NCBI GenBank assembly: GCA_036417435.1
Contig: CM070914.1
Coordinates: 2,790,001-2,854,000 of the forward strand
Length of the DNA: 64,000 nt
From: Inia geoffrensis
Taxonomy: Eukaryota > Chordata > Mammalia > Artiodactyla > Iniidae
Reading direction: 5' to 3'
The position numbers and the translations under genes are program-made. The notes under the pieces are model-generated. The model was not told the DNA's origin, made no database searches, and saw only the letters and a program-made list of their open reading frames with translations. Below, one piece after another: positions 35,586 to 49,559 of the stretch (position 1 is the first letter of the stretch; the number at the start of each line of letters is the position of its first letter).

Positions 35586-35599
35586 AAAAAAGGGGGACT
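35586..35599 (+). promoter_or_regulatory. Polypurine tract
   Basis: AAAAAAGGGGGACT, directly before the 3' LTR, is the expected plus-strand primer site. A second A-rich run precedes it. Confidence 0.85.
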
Positions 35600-36056
35600 T
35601 GTGGGAAGCAGTCAGCCATGACAGCAGGCTGCAGACGTGCCAGGCATGCCGCCGCTCGCTGCTCGAAGGGACTGTCCCTACTTGTTCCCCTCCTTGTTCC
35701 ACTCCATGGGAGATAAATCACCAGGGCCCAGAGATCAGAAGGAATGTTAACTGAGATAAGCAAAGCTGTCTCCCCCCGGCACGTGCAGGTTATTTATGAT
35801 GATTCTAGCTTTATGGGTTTTCTCCCAGGGAAGTTAACCCTGAGCCGAGACAGTCTTTACATAATGTAAACCACCGTCTGGCAACCTTCCCTTTTCTAGT
35901 CTATATAATCTGCAACTGTAGCAAAAAATAATTTGCCTTGCAACCATCAGTTGTCTTGGTCCTTCTCACCCCATTCGTCGGTGCTACCTCAGTTCCTTAC
36001 CCCTTCCCTTCTGACCCTGGGCGGTGAAATCCTCTTTCTGCGGCTGGCCCGCGGCA
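35600..36056 (+). repeat. 3' LTR of the provirus
   Basis: 457 bp from TGTGGGAAGC to GCCCGCGGCA, aligned end to end with 28973-29430. The bases just outside (gaaagcc) do not repeat those before the 5' LTR (cccatg). Confidence 0.93.
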
Positions 36057-36340
36057 GAAAGCCAATGAGGCAAGAGTAGGCTGGGAGTATCCAAGGAGCA
36101 GAGAGGATGTCAGTGTGTGGAAAACAGAGCGAGCAAATTGGAGAGGAGAAGGAAACAGTCAGAGAGGAAACAGAGGCCCAGATTTCTAGGGCTGTGGAGG
36201 CACTCTGAGGACTTTGCATTTTCTGTGAAGAAGCCATTGAAGAGATTTGAGTGACAGGATCTGACTTATGTTTTAACAAGATCTGTCTGGATGCCACGTT
36301 GATTAGAGACTGTAGGAGAGTAAGGCCAAGCCCCAGAAGA
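36057..36340 (+). repeat. L2-like fragment next to the provirus
   Basis: The text 'gatttgagtgacaggatctg' and 'aacaagatctgtctggatgc' follows the L2 3' consensus as I remember it. It is interrupted on the left by the 3' LTR. Confidence 0.5.
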
Positions 36341-39300
36341 CCAACAGTTGATTCAAAGAAGTGATTACTCAAACATGCTCCCCCTCCTCACTGAGGACGC
36401 AGGGCAGGAATCGGCAAATAATGGCCACAAATCTAATCAGGCTCTCAGCCTGGATCTGAGGGACTGGGAGCTAATAATGGTTCTCACGTTTACAAAGCTT
36501 GTTGAAGAAGAAAGAGGAGAAGCTACAGAAATTGTACATGGCCCACAAAGCCTAAGATATTTAAAATCCAGAAAATGCTTTCCAACACCTGATGTGAAGC
36601 ATGTGGCTGGTAGGAGGTCCTCAACAAAGTCTGGAAGAGGAATACATGAGTCAGTTCCTGAAAACACTGGAAAGTGATAGGTGTCAAGAAACATTTACCC
36701 CTTCACCCTTAACCTTCACAAATGATGCCAGTTCCATTGAGCTATTGCAAAATACATGCTGGCTTTCAAAACAATAAACTAGAGGGCATTTTCTCACATA
36801 GGCAAGGTCATAAACAATTGTCAAGTGAAGTTAAACAGCAACAAATCATATAGTAACATAAAACATTTTTATAGATTTTTCAACCTTACAAAGCATTTTC
36901 ATGTTCGTTATCTAATCCTCAAATCAACGCCATGAGATAGTTATTATTTTCCCATTAGAAATGACCACATATTAAATCCTTAGTGATTGCTCAAGAAAAG
37001 CGGAAATCTTGAGTGTTACATCTATTAATGCCATGGTTGGGTGTTTTCCCATGGGAACATTGGATGCTAAAACCCACAGGGATTTTCAGCTCAAGATGGC
37101 AGAGCTAGGAAATATATTTACTTTCTGTTCCTCCTGAAACCATATCTAAATAAAACTGTAGGAATACCAAACTTAATCAACCAATAAAAGCCAAGACATT
37201 TTGGAAGTCATCAACCACAGAAAGATTTCAACACATTTCGAGAAGGCAAACAATGAAATGGAGGAGCCATGAAGAAAATAATGAAGAAAAAAAGACGGAC
37301 CCTAAGTAAGGTCTGCACAAAGCCAGTCAGCTTTTGCTGAGCTCTGGTTATAGTAAAGGGCAGAGGAAAGAAGAGGGGCTGAACACAAGGAGACAAACGT
37401 CATTTTAGGAAAAACAGTTCACTTAATGAGCTCCAGGGAACACTCAGCCTGCTGCCATACTAACACATGAATTACAACGGATCGTTGGTAAGCAAGACAA
37501 GAAAACAGGGAAGAAACAAAAGAAACAAAAATCAAGACACTGTTTCTTACTGAACTCTTCTCAAACGAGATCGAGGAATTATGGTTCAATGCCACAGCTG
37601 TCAATCATTTCTGCTCTTGGAGAGCTTACAAAGGGCTTATAATAGTTACCCTTTTTTTTTTCAGACAGAATTGAGGTCTGAGCAAAAGCTTTTGTGTCTT
37701 CCAACCCCAAGTTTATTGGGGATGGAAGCCCAAATTTGCTGTGACATACCATAAAAAGAATCTCATGAGCAGAGGGTCAAACTAATTTTGGAATATATGA
37801 ATTATGCCCAGTGTTATTTTCAATAGGTTTTAGAATATATATATATATATATATATATACACAAATATATCTTTACTGATCTATATGATTCTGGCTTCTG
37901 AAACTTCTACATGTCACATGCGTGATACATAACACACAATGTCAGCCCCAGGAGAGAGAAAACACTCCAATGAAGCAAGCCAAAGAAACAAGTTTTAAAC
38001 AAGGTCAAGTGATGTGTAGACCAGGAATGTTCAGTTCCTTCCTGTCATGCTGAAGCTTCCAGCTCCTGAATAACAACACATGCTTCCCTTGTCCTACACA
38101 CCCAAGAGTACGTCTCCTCTCTTGGGCATAAGAATCTCTAGAGTTACATATCTGTAGTAAAGTGTGGACGCAGCTGGCATACTCACAATGACCAAATTGT
38201 GTTGATCGTACTTTACACCAATACATCGCTCCCCGCTGAAGTTGCAATAAATGATATATTTGCTTTCTAGACATGAATGAGACGCCTTACTGGATATACT
38301 CCAGGAAGGCCAGAGAAGCTGGCTTCCCATCCATACGGAACAATTCACTGGTGAGTTGCTTTCAGGATAGCCCATGATTTATCTAGAATAGCATCTTTAC
38401 ATATCTGGATCCTTCAAACTAGACAAAGGGAAAATACGGGCTTCAAGCCTCAATTAGAAATATGGAATGGTGCCATGCTGACAACTGGTGGTCCCTGACC
38501 CGTATCTTCTGAGATTAGAACACAGTGTGCTGGATGACCAATTCATGCATTGAACAAAAGAAGACCTCCTACAGGGCAGTGTAGCTGTTCGTTACAGGTA
38601 TGGCACTTAGGGCTAAGTACCACAAGGACTACAAGAAAAAAAGAAAAACAAGTAACACATGAAGCATATATGATAAGGAGGCACCACAGTCCAGAGCACG
38701 AGCTCTGCAATCACACAGGCTTGGTTAGAATCCCGGCTAAGCCACTACCATCTGTAGACCCTGAAGGACAGGCCAAGGTTTAAATGTTGTTTTACCAAAT
38801 TTCAATAAAGAAGTGAAGAAAGAACCTATCTGCCAGGAAGGGACATCGTGGGGTGCAGTGTCCAGTCAGATCAGGGCTCCATCAATTTCTTGACTTGCCC
38901 CCCATTTCTCCCCTCCCATCTACATTGCGATCTGGTTTCTGCCCCACTACTCTCGTGAAACTGATCTCCTTGAAGCCCCCAATGATTTCTCCGTTGACAA
39001 GTCCAGGGGACTACTTCTCAATCCTTATCTGTGTGACCGCCAAGCCGAGCTAGATCTTAAACAACGTCTGTCTTGAAAATCTCTTTCCTTGGCTTCTGCG
39101 CCACCCAACCCTCCTGACAGTTTTCCGTCTCTCGGCACCCTCCCAGTGTCTTGCTGAGCTGATCTTCCTTAGGGTACTTCTCGGGGCTCTGTATTAGGCT
39201 CTCTGCTCTTCATCCTCTATGCCATCTCCCTGAATTACCGCTTCCTCTCCCCTAGTTTCAATTACCAGCTAAGTCTGTCTCCATCTAAGACCACTCTCTG

Positions 39301-42300
39301 CACCTTTCAATCTATATATGACTTCCTGTGAAACGTCTCCATTTAAATGTCTCATAAGGCACCTCAAATCCAACACGTCCATATTACTGAATGTCCACTC
39401 AGAAAAACAGCCCGTGACAGGTAGTTCAATACGACAAATTTCATATGGTGATGAAAAAGCTAAAAGGCCAAATGGGATGGTGAGACATCCCAGAGAGTTA
39501 CAGCAGAGGAAACCACACCCACCACACTGCTGGGCTGGGGGGCAAAGAAGGAAGTGGGATTGACACAGCTGCCAGGCAGGAGCTGGAAGCACAGAGGGAG
39601 TGGCTTCCTGGTGGGGCAGCCACTCAGAGCAAAGCGGCCACCAGCCCTGCTGCAGCTGCCCCAACAGAGAGTGGAGGGCGAGGGAAAAATATGTTGGCTT
39701 CTCCCATCCCCCTGCCCTCCAACCTCTGGCCAATGTTTTCCATTGGCTGAACCTACCTGGAAAAGAGTTGGCGAGGAAATCTGGGCAATGGGGTTTGCAG
39801 GATCAGCCCTGTGACATGGAGCAGAGCAGTGGAAAGGCAGGGAGCCGGTCTGAGGCAAACAGGCAAATGGCAGCACAGCACCCACTTCTCCCTACCTCTC
39901 CTGTCCCACTGAGTGGAACCATCTTCATGCGTGACCTTTCTCTTCCCTCATCTCCCACATCTACCCATCCATCGTCTAAGCAGCTCATCCATTCCTCTCT
40001 CTTCCTCACAGCCACCGCCACCACTCACTATCGTTACTGCAGCAAGCACCGCTCTGCCTTCTCCTGTCTCCAGACTCCCTCTTCTAATCAGTCACTACAC
40101 TCCAGCCAGAAGGATTTTTCTCAAATGCGAATCTTACGTCACTCTGCCGCTTCAGGTCCTACGATGGCTGGCCCGTTGTGCTTAGGATCCAGTCCACATT
40201 CCATGGCAGGACTTCATCGCGTCTCCAGTCTCCCCTCCCCTGACATACTCCTCCACCCTCCACATTCCCACATCCTGAACCTCAGGCCCCTGAATTTCCT
40301 GGGCGGCTCTCAAGTCACGGCCTTCACACGTGCTATTCTCTGTCTTCACAGAGCCCTTCCCTATCCTGCACCTCTTCTGACTTAACCCCTCTTGTGTTGG
40401 CCTCAATGGCAGAGCTTCTAGGAAGACTTCCCTGGTCCTCCTCACCTGTGTTCCCTTGCACCCAACACTTTCCCCGGTGGTAGGGTTATCAGATTTAGCA
40501 AATAAGCCACGCAAGTTTAACCGGGTGTCCTGCATTTTATCTGCAACACTACCTGATAGGCACTTGTCCCAGAGTATGACAATTGCATGTGGACATTTTA
40601 ATTTCCCTACTAGGCTCCAAATGCCTTAAGGATAATGATCTTGTCAATACGATTCCCCATTTTGCTAACTAACTAGGTAAGGTTAGATGAATGGATCAGT
40701 GACTTGCAGATGGGAGTTTTTCTTGAAATCGTATAGAACTAGACTTCAGCCCTAAACAGGAGAGATGCTTAAGAGACTAAAGGGAGGCTAATGACAATTA
40801 CTCACCCAAGTGGAGGCTCCTAGGTTGGTTCTGGGCCAGCCTGTCAGGGTGTAAGAGAAGAACTTGGAGGTGGAAACTATACACTAAAGGGAAATGACCA
40901 GAAGGTATGGCTGGAAATGATTATTTACAGCTTAGCCTGCACAAAGCTAACAGACTAACTTCAGCTGCTTTGGGGATTGCTCTGGCTCAGTTCCGAGTCC
41001 TTCACACAGCTGCAAAGTTTATGCTCCTGCTGCTGGGGTTAAAACAGTGGAAAAGGCCAGAAGGGTGATGCTGAGGATCATCGTACTCTTTTTACCTTGC
41101 GACGGTTTTCTAATAGAAAGCTTAAATCTTGCTATTTTCAGACCCGGTACCCAAGGGCAAGTGCGTAACAAATATGAAAAAAGTGAGAAAGGTGGAAGAC
41201 AGGCAAATTAGAGCACACCATCTAAAGAGGCGGCCTCTACTGGCTGCAGACAAACCTCTATGCTGAAATGCAGGCCCAAATTTTCTCCCCCTTCAAGACA
41301 AGACAGGCATCAAGATGTTAATGCTTCATCTCATGATTTTTTTTTAACGTGCCCATTAAGTCAATAAGTATTAAGTGGTTCAAAAAGAACACAACTATAA
41401 GTTTATTACTCCGTGAGGGCTTCCAACACTGTACCGTGGAATCAACATGTGTCTCCAGGCTGAGATTCCCCTCAACTTGCAAACCTCAGGCAGACGCTGA
41501 TTCAAATCCCAGAAGCCTCTAGCTGAAACTCAACATCTGAGATGCTCTGCGGAATCTAGGGAACCATTTGCTAATTTGCTCTGGGGCGAAATCTTCTATC
41601 GATATCAATCAGGCATGAATGTAGATAATTTTCCCATGCTATCAATATAGTCATCTATATGTTTAGTCAACATTTATTGAATATCGCATAGGGAAGGTTT
41701 GGTGGTCAGTAAACAGTGGAGAGAGGCCCAGAAAAAAAGGGGGTACACTCAGGCTTGAAATCCAGCAGGTACACGCCTCTGCTGCCATACCAATTATTTA
41801 TATACTTATCTACTACTTCCATCCTAGTTGGTTAACAGTCTCTGCCCCAGCCCTAGCGCTGTGGGCCTCAGACCCCAGCAGTGGGCCACTCATCTGTGGC
41901 CACAGCAGCAAGGTGGTGCTTTCCTGTAGTCATCCTCCTTTGGCCACTTGTACTTTTGCCCTCTTTAGGGTACCATACTATTTGTTCAATATTTTGAGCA
42001 TGACACACCAACTCTCCTAAGAGAAAGTAAAGTGATAAATGTTCCCCCAAATGCTCACGTGGCTTTTGTCTCTCCCTAACCTCTTTTCTTGATTAACTCC
42101 TGCTCAACCATTCAGATCTCAACTCAAATGTCACTTCCCATTTCACGAACTGGACTGTGTCTCCCTGACATTTACTCTCACAGCTCTGTTCTTTCACTTC
42201 ATATCTTGTATCCGTTTGCTTATTTGTCTGCCTCCTTGATGAAGCTGTAAGCTCCGTAAGGGCAACAAAAAGCAGAACTGATCTGGCAAACTGCACAGGC

Positions 42301-45300
42301 TTCTATATGGTTTACGTGGGATTGGCCACCTACCCAGCTCCAAGGATAGGTCCTGTTGTATTCCAGCCAGTTAGAATGTCCCTTCCTCCAGGTCCTACTC
42401 ACTGGCACAGGAACGAGACCCTGACCTAAGGCAGCCCAGGCAGAGTGAGGCTGGACACTCTGGCGAGGAAAGCAGAGCTACAGACCTGTTCTAAAGAGGC
42501 AATGTCACCAATGTGGTTATCATGAAGCATGACACGAAGGGGGACAGAGACGCAGAGTCCCAGAAAGGTGGCTCCAAAGAATACACACCATGGGCCTCTG
42601 GAGTAAAGCAGATCTGGGCTGGCCCTTGTCTTTGGACTGTTCAGTTACATCAACCAATCTTTTTTTTTTTTTTTTGCTTTAGCCAGTTGGGACCAAGGTT
42701 TCTATTTATTGTGACCAACAAAATCCTAACTGATATATCTTGCCCCTGAATCCACAAGAACCTTGCTCATGGAAGACACGGTATCCTGAACAATGTGCCA
42801 TTGGGAGAACTGGAGATGGCTTAATGGGGGAGGCGACTGGGTAACATCAGCTGGAGCCTTAATTTGAACACAGTTCTTTAGAAAATATGTTAGACTGCCC
42901 TAGATTTAAATTCATCAGAAATTCAGGAGTATTTCCCCCGGTGTGTTTTACAGCAGAATTGTTCCTACCTGACGTTATTAACCTGCTCACCTGTCATTTC
43001 CTAAGAGCTCCTAAAGATTTCTGCTTCAACCCCTGGACTTTCAACCTAAAGAACCTATGGTTTTAAACTGGGGGAAGGGAACAGGAAAGAATGATTCAGC
43101 CTCTAGCCGCTTTTTACTCTGCTGGATAAGATCATTATTTTTTTCTCCCAGAATGACCTGTAACTTCCTACATTTCTTATGTTTCAACTTCAAGTTTCAT
43201 TTCTCGGGATGCCTACAGCTTTTCACCGGGCTAGATGGAAGCCAAGATTTTACTTTTCTCTTGGGGGCTATTCTGCTGGGCTAAGTCATTAGAAGCAACT
43301 TTAATTTCAGGTTGTTATATATATCACATCTTTTAAAGCATAATCAGGCTAAGTGGTTCATGATCCGGTTATTAGATTAAAGGTCTGTGTGGCCAAAGGG
43401 CTGTACTTCTACAAGTACTGAGAAATAAACAACCTTGACTAGACAGGGAAGGAAAAGTCGGCAAGTTGGTCCCTATATCCTGATCAGGGGCTTCTTTTCC
43501 TCCTTCCCTGATTCACCAAAAAGCACACTTGCCCATACTGTTCACATGCTCAAAATATGTTTGTTACTCTCAGAGCTCCTGGAATATATATCCTCCTACG
43601 GTTGCCTTTTGTCAATGAACTGTTCTGCACACCTCTGCTGCTTATATTTTAGGATTTTTTTTTTTCCTTTGGGAGGCAGAAGAGTGGCTTGTAAAACTAC
43701 TAGTGGAAAGTAAGCATTAAGAATCACTTCACCTTCTTCATCAGATAAATCCACCTGAATTACTGGTTCTATGAACCAGTATGTAATTCAAAAGTTTGAT
43801 GAAAAACAGAATACTCTGAGTCTCAAAATATCTCTCCATAAATTACTTGTTAACTACAAAGGGACAAATAATAACTTGACAGTGGAGAAAGTTCGTGGGC
43901 ACCACCTTAACCAAGATGCTAATGAGACAGATGACCATCAGGGGGCTCCTGTAAGGATGCACAGAGAGACACAGCGTCACCTCTGTGGAACCTCATCCAA
44001 AGCACATAACATGAAACAACCATGAGGAAACAGAGGACAAGCCCAGACCGGGGATCATTCTACACAACAACCAGCCTATACTCGTCACAAACTCTCAATA
44101 ATATGAAGGACAAAGAGGCTGAAGAATTATTTCATACTTAGACCAAAGTGACATGAGAACTAAGTGCAATGCGAGACTGTAGACTGGTTCCTGGCTTGAA
44201 AAAATTAGTCATTAAGGATGTTACTGGAATAAGTGGCAAAATCTGAATATGGATGGTAGATCAGTCAACAGTATCAATGTTAAATTTCTGACTTAGACCA
44301 CTGTGCTGTGGTTTGGTAAGAAAATGTTGTTTCACTTAGGAAGTAATCACTATTTCCATGGAAAAGGGCACAATGTCTCCTTACCCTTAAGGGGTTCAGG
44401 AGAAAAAAAAACATGTATATACGGAGAGACAGTGAATGCCAAAGCAAATAAAGCTAAATATTGATAACTGGTGAATCTAGGTAAAGCACATACAAGAGGT
44501 CTTTGTACTAATCTTGCAACTTTTCTTAAAGTTTGAAATTATATCTATATATATCTACATCTATATAGATACATAAAATCAACACACACCATTCAAAATA
44601 AAATGCATCAACCTAAAATCCAGCCTATGCTTCAGGTATTGTTGGCAATCTGAAGAGAAACAAAGGCTAGGATACCAAAGGGATTGGGTCGGGTCAGTAG
44701 ATTCATTCATTAGGACCCTGAGTACATTTCTACTAACTTGAATTATGCTTTCATTCGAATAAAACATTTGGACTGCCTTAAATTTAGTGCCAATTACGTA
44801 TACATTTAAACACTCAAAGTATGAATTCCGTACTTTTCCCCAAGTGAGGCGCAAGGCTGTCAGTATTCTCGTGTGCTAACAAGTAAGCAAGGCCAATTTC
44901 TATAACCTAACTATAGGACTTCTGGGTACGTAAACTTTTTCTCATATGCCCAGTTCCCTATTTTCTTAGAAAATCCAATTTGCTCTGGGATTTCAAATAC
45001 CACAGGCTCTTGTTTTTGTCACAACAAGCGAACTATTTTATTCTTTAGATTCTTAAAAAGAAATTCAATGAATCTTTGCTCACTGCTAGCTTTTCTAGAT
45101 CTCTCCCAATATCTCTTTGATCAAGCTTTTCCACGCACTCTGGAATAATCCAGGGGTAATTAGAACTTCTTACCTTCTTTAGCCCAAAAGGAGCCAATTC
45201 ATCACAAACTGTCATGGATTCTGATTCTAAATTACCAAGAGCCCAATTACTAACAGAGGCAGGGAATCTTCTTTGCAATTAAAGTGATTGATTTCTTTGC

Positions 45301-48099
45301 AGACGCAGTAGCATTTCACTTTTTCATTATGTTCCTTCAGATCAAATGTGAGAAGATTCTTCCGCATTTTATTTTCCTTCCAAAGGACACGATACAACAA
45401 ACATTAATCCCAGAGTGATACAAGTCCAGACCTGCAAGGGCCTTAGGCAGAGCTGGACATCTATCAATGGGTCTTGTCCATTTTACGGGGTCTTAGTGGT
45501 TCCGGAAGCTCTAAAGGGGAAAAAAGGGACTAATTATTTGTTACATCACATACTTCACCTAAGGGCTTGCCAAACCTTCCAGCATCTGCTAAGTTGTGAC
45601 GAGACAGCATTAGATGTTTAGATAAACATAGGCTAGCGCAGGACACAACAATCTTGTTTCTTGTGCAGGCAAAGAACAGAGCCGCAGTGCTGGGGATGAA
45701 GCAGTGTGTGCAGGTAAACATAAGCAACGTGGGAACAAATCTGTTTGTTCTCACGTAGGTGGTATTAACATGATTATGTGTTGTCAAATTTTGAAAGAGA
45801 AAAATAAACAAAAACAGTTTGGGAGAAGAAGGAGGACACTCCGGAGGATCTGAAGGAACACGAGGCCACCAAGGCTTACACAGATTTCCCAAGGCCTGAG
45901 AGACACCTGTCTGTCCACTTTGCTTTTAACCTTAAGGACTGGCCAGTTGTGGCTCCTGCAGCCTGTAGACTGGGGCCTGCATCCTTATCTCCCCTTCCCC
46001 TCTCTCTACGTGGTCAGCAGACTGGTGTCCGTTCACTCACTTGAGACATTCAAAGGTCAAGATTTGCACTCAGTGAGTATCTTCCAGTGATCTGTGCCCC
46101 AGACAACAGTGTCTACCCTTTGTCCTGGTATGAACGCAGTTGCTCACAGTTTTCCAAACACTTTCACTCATATGTAAAGAAGAGTCTGGGAGCCCTCCAA
46201 GATATTAAATTTTAGTTAAAAATGAAATTACATCGTAAGCTTTTGAAAAATTAAAACATCCACGTATGTGAGATTGTATCTCTGCCTTTACTGCAGGCTG
46301 TTTGCGAAATTCAGGAAGCCCTGCCTTTCCATTCATTAAACAGACAGTCGTTGAGCACCTCCTAAGGGCAAGGCAGGATGCCAGGTGATGCAGGTGGAGA
46401 AACAGGGCTTGTTCCTCGCTCTGATGGGGAAGGCGCGTAAGCAGACACCCTCGGCACAGGAAAACACAGAATGGAGGTGCTGTGATGGGATAAAAGGGTC
46501 ACGCTTATAAGAACAAAGGAAAAGCGCATCCTTCCAAAGCAGGAGACACAAACAAGGTCAGGAGGTTGGCAGGTGTCTTGAAGGAACGTCAGTCTTGCTG
46601 AGTGGGGGCAGAAACTCCAGGCTTACCCGACGTAGCATGGGTATATATGCACGCCACATTCCAAGAACCAGAAACACAAGAAAGAAGCCAGACCAGACAC
46701 CACAAAGCTGTGACCGTTGGGCTCAGAAGTCTGGGACTTTTACGAACCAAGGAGGAGCATGAAGGGGAAGTGATGGTCCAACTGGCTGTGCTGGTAGGGG
46801 CAGGTGGGGGCAGGTGGGGGCAGGTGAGGCTGCTGAAAGGATCCCCTGAGGGCTGACAGAGCTGGCTGTGGCAAAGCGAATGGAAATAAGTGGAAATTCA
46901 AGAGATTTGGGGCCAGTACAAACCACAGGGACTTGTAACCATCATATGAATGGATGAGGAAGTAGGCAAAATAGACTCTGAGCACTGTTATATGTGAACA
47001 CTTGGACGGTGTCCATGGTCTGGCCGGCTTTTGCTGTTGAAACATTTACTGTGTTTGAACAGTCACATCCTGCACTGAGCCCTTGTTTTAAGCTATTCAA
47101 ACATCCCTGAGATAAGTGGGGGAGTTATTTCAATCCTCCTTTTTACAGATGAGAGAACCAAGACTGGCAAGGTTTAGCCCTAAGCAGGAAACCCAACTAA
47201 CCCAACTAACTGGTGCCCAGCTGGGACAAAAGATCAGTATAGTCCTCATTACACAGTCCAACGAAACGCGAAGATAGCTCAAAACTGTCCTAGTGGCATG
47301 TTTCCAGCCTAAGGGGGACAAAGTTCATACAACTTTATACCGTGAGCTGTGTTGTAAGGTGGTTTGTTGATAATGTCCATTGCAGAAGCCAACGGAAAGC
47401 TACCAGTATGCTGAATCATTAAAAACATGGATGTACAGGACTCAAGTCTTACACCGTTCTGAACAAAATACCCTTCACAGATGCGATTTTTAGACTCAAG
47501 TTTTCCCAACATAAAGTTTTTGAAAGAACAATCTGTCTAAAAAGCATGTAAAGAAATTCATTGACAAAGGTTTAGATGTTTTAGGACTTTAATGTCCTTC
47601 ACACGGTCAACATAAAACACTGACAATGGATGAACAATAGGGGAAAAGACTCTTCAGCAAAGATCTTCCCAAACTTACGGCATCACTGGTCAAACACCAG
47701 AAAGAGAAGAGTCACGTGAAGAAACAGTAAGGGCATTTAACGCAGAGTTTTAGTTTAACAGCATAACTGAAAAACAAAACCAACCAACCAACCAACCGTT
47801 CCTCTACCCACTGAAAGGAAAGTAAAAGTGAATCGGGGAGCTTCCGAATCTTGTGAAGCAGGTTAAAAAGGGAGGTGGGCGGGGGGGAGGGCAGGCACAC
47901 AACTGTTGAGAACGTAACACTCTAATGCACAAAGTCAGGGATCCTAGTAAATTCTCAAAGTCTCAACATATACCAACAAGAACCATATTATTAGAAATAT
48001 AAAGGCACAGAGATATAAATGCATAGAGATATAAACTATTTGGTATTAAAAACAGACCTTGCTATATAAACATACAGTAAGTCACTTTTATCGCTTTAT
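36341..48099. other. Repeat-rich intergenic DNA, no gene seen
   Basis: A degraded hAT-type fragment lies at about 36405-36575 ('cggcaaataatggcc' and 'ggcccacaaagcctaagata'). A (TA)n run is at 37837-37859 and a T-run at 42660-42675. A 10-bp unit 'ggggcaggtg' is repeated at 46797-46826, and CCAA repeats lie near 47780-47799. The longest open frame (39600-40385) has no motif or splice context and resembles no protein I know. Confidence 0.55.
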
Positions 48100-48562
48100 G
48101 AGAATAACCGTATAAAGAAAGAATCCAGAAGACCCCATTGCTGTCATCTTGCAAAGGATCAAAATTCAGCCCCTAGAGGGCCCCACCCACCCTCCATGCT
48201 GTGCGTCTGTGTGTCTCTAAAAACAACAACCTGCAATTGGCATATAGTTAAACCCACAGGCAGCTTTGAATATGAGATCCAGGCAGAAAAAGTAGCATCA
48301 AAGACAACAGTAGCTGGAATTTGGCAGAAAAGCCAGAGAAGACTTTTTAAAAGCTTCCAGTTCAAGTCAGAATTAAGGTTAAGTTTCAACAGCTTGGGAC
48401 AGCTGTGGATGTTTTGCTGTTCTCTGAAAAAAGAAGAAAATCTATCATAAGTATGTTCATTCGAGAAAAATACTGTGTTTGTTTAGTTTTTCTGGCCATG
48501 CCCAAGTGACTTTCAATTTCGTACTCTGTTCACGGGCACACTGTATATTGGTTAGGATGTGC
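48100..48562 (-). pseudogene. PSAT1: PSAT1 3' UTR
   Basis: Read on the minus strand, the sequence after the stop at 48563 follows the human PSAT1 3' UTR as I remember it: 'gcacatcctaaccaatatac', 'acagtatttttctcgaatga', 'cagcaaaacatccacagctg', 'cttaattctgacttgaactg' and 'ggccctctaggggctgaatt'. This colinearity supports a genomic PSAT1 copy. Confidence 0.8.
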
Positions 48563-48667
48563 TCATGGCTGGTGCATCTCCAAAAAATGCTTCATGAAGG
48601 CTGCCAGCTTCTGACATCTTCGATGGTGACAGCATTATGCAGAGAGGCCCGAATGTCTCCCACGGAC
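48563..48667 (-). pseudogene. PSAT1: PSAT1 last coding exon (frameshift, lost acceptor)
   Basis: Minus-strand text reads SVGDIRASLHNAVTIEDV, matching the C-terminus of human PSAT1 (PLP-dependent phosphoserine aminotransferase of serine synthesis). After that one base is missing and the LAAFMKHFLEMHQP ending is in another frame, with its TGA at 48565-48563. The acceptor before the exon is GG (CTTCTGG|GTCC) instead of AG. Both changes would disable the transcript. Confidence 0.92.
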
Positions 48668-49347
48668 CCAGAAGAACCACCCATGCCGCCGTTAAGAACA
48701 GGAGCATCTGGCTGAGCATCAGGACGACCCTCCTTCCCGTCACCAGCTCCTCCGAGAGTCACGGCACCTGAGACCATCGTGTCCAACCTCCCACCTGAAA
48801 GCCCCCGCAGGTGGCCAGGGGCGTCACACGTCTCAGTCATTAGAAAATTCCTTTCCAACGCAGTGAAGGACCGTCACGCTCACAGGTAACCTAGGTTAGC
48901 TCAACTCTTCGATGAGCCTGCCGTGCAGAGGGCAGGGAGCGGGCAGCTATTCTCATGCGTGAGAACATACACCTTCCATGGAGCTGACAGAATTAACTAC
49001 TGTCTCTGATGTCCGGGGGAGCAACAGTGTCTGTTCTTACACTCAACAGGCTGTGCCAGCTGCAGCAGAAATGGGATGGCACCTTTGTGCTGTCAGAGCA
49101 GAGATTTTCAAAGGTAATTTTGACCAAAGCTCCTAGAAGGTGTGGCCCCCCCCATGCTCCCGGCCGTGGAATCGTGCTAAGGGGCCTGTAAGCAGCAGCA
49201 GGAGCACCCCCGTAACAAACGGTCTTTCCCAGCTAGTTACAATAACTGCTACTCCAGGATGCGCAGCCTCCTAGATGTGTCTCCTTCAGCGTCTGAAAAC
49301 TAAACCAATTCTCTGACAAGCTTCTGCATGGGGCACGTACTCACCAC

Positions 49348-49485
49348 CTATGCCCTTTCAGGGAGATCATACTGAGTTCAAGAGCTTTGTCGAGAAATCT
49401 TTTTTCTAAAGCATCATCTCCTTTGGTGTTGCCAATGCGGAATGGAATATTCATCTTACTTCTATTCTGGGCCTCCACTGGACAT
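49348..49485 (-). pseudogene. PSAT1: PSAT1 penultimate exon (open)
   Basis: The acceptor is TTTTTCAG| and the donor CATAG|GTGGTG on the minus strand. The 138-nt exon is open: [18 protein letters not shown], then [15 protein letters not shown] and LSLKGHR-like text (SMISLKGHR), nearly identical to human PSAT1. I found no earlier PSAT1 exons between here and 54.9 kb. Confidence 0.94.
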
Positions 49486-49559
49486 CTGAAAAACATGTTT
49501 TTTCTTCCAGCTATTTTTCTGCAATGTGCAATTGCCACTAACAAAGCAACAGAAAAGTT

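Larger units (their letters stand above)
28973..36056 (+). mobile_element. Class II (betaretrovirus-like) endogenous provirus
   Basis: The order is LTR, Lys-type primer site, gag, dUTPase-protease, RT-RNase H, integrase, env remnant, polypurine tract, LTR: a near full-length provirus of about 7.1 kb including a 0.22-kb SINE. The dUTPase upstream of the protease is characteristic of betaretroviruses. Every reading frame except integrase has stops or frameshifts, the gag start codon is changed, and most of env is missing, so it is defective. The LTRs differ at several dozen positions by eye, which means an old integration. No matching target duplication flanks the two LTRs. Confidence 0.93.

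Noticed and set aside
36348..36677. 109-codon open frame after the provirus
   Set aside because: Most of it lies in a degraded hAT-type repeat fragment.
39600..40385. 261-codon open frame
   Set aside because: No motif, signal, splice sites or familiar family; Ser/Pro/His-rich text typical of a chance frame in moderately GC-rich DNA.
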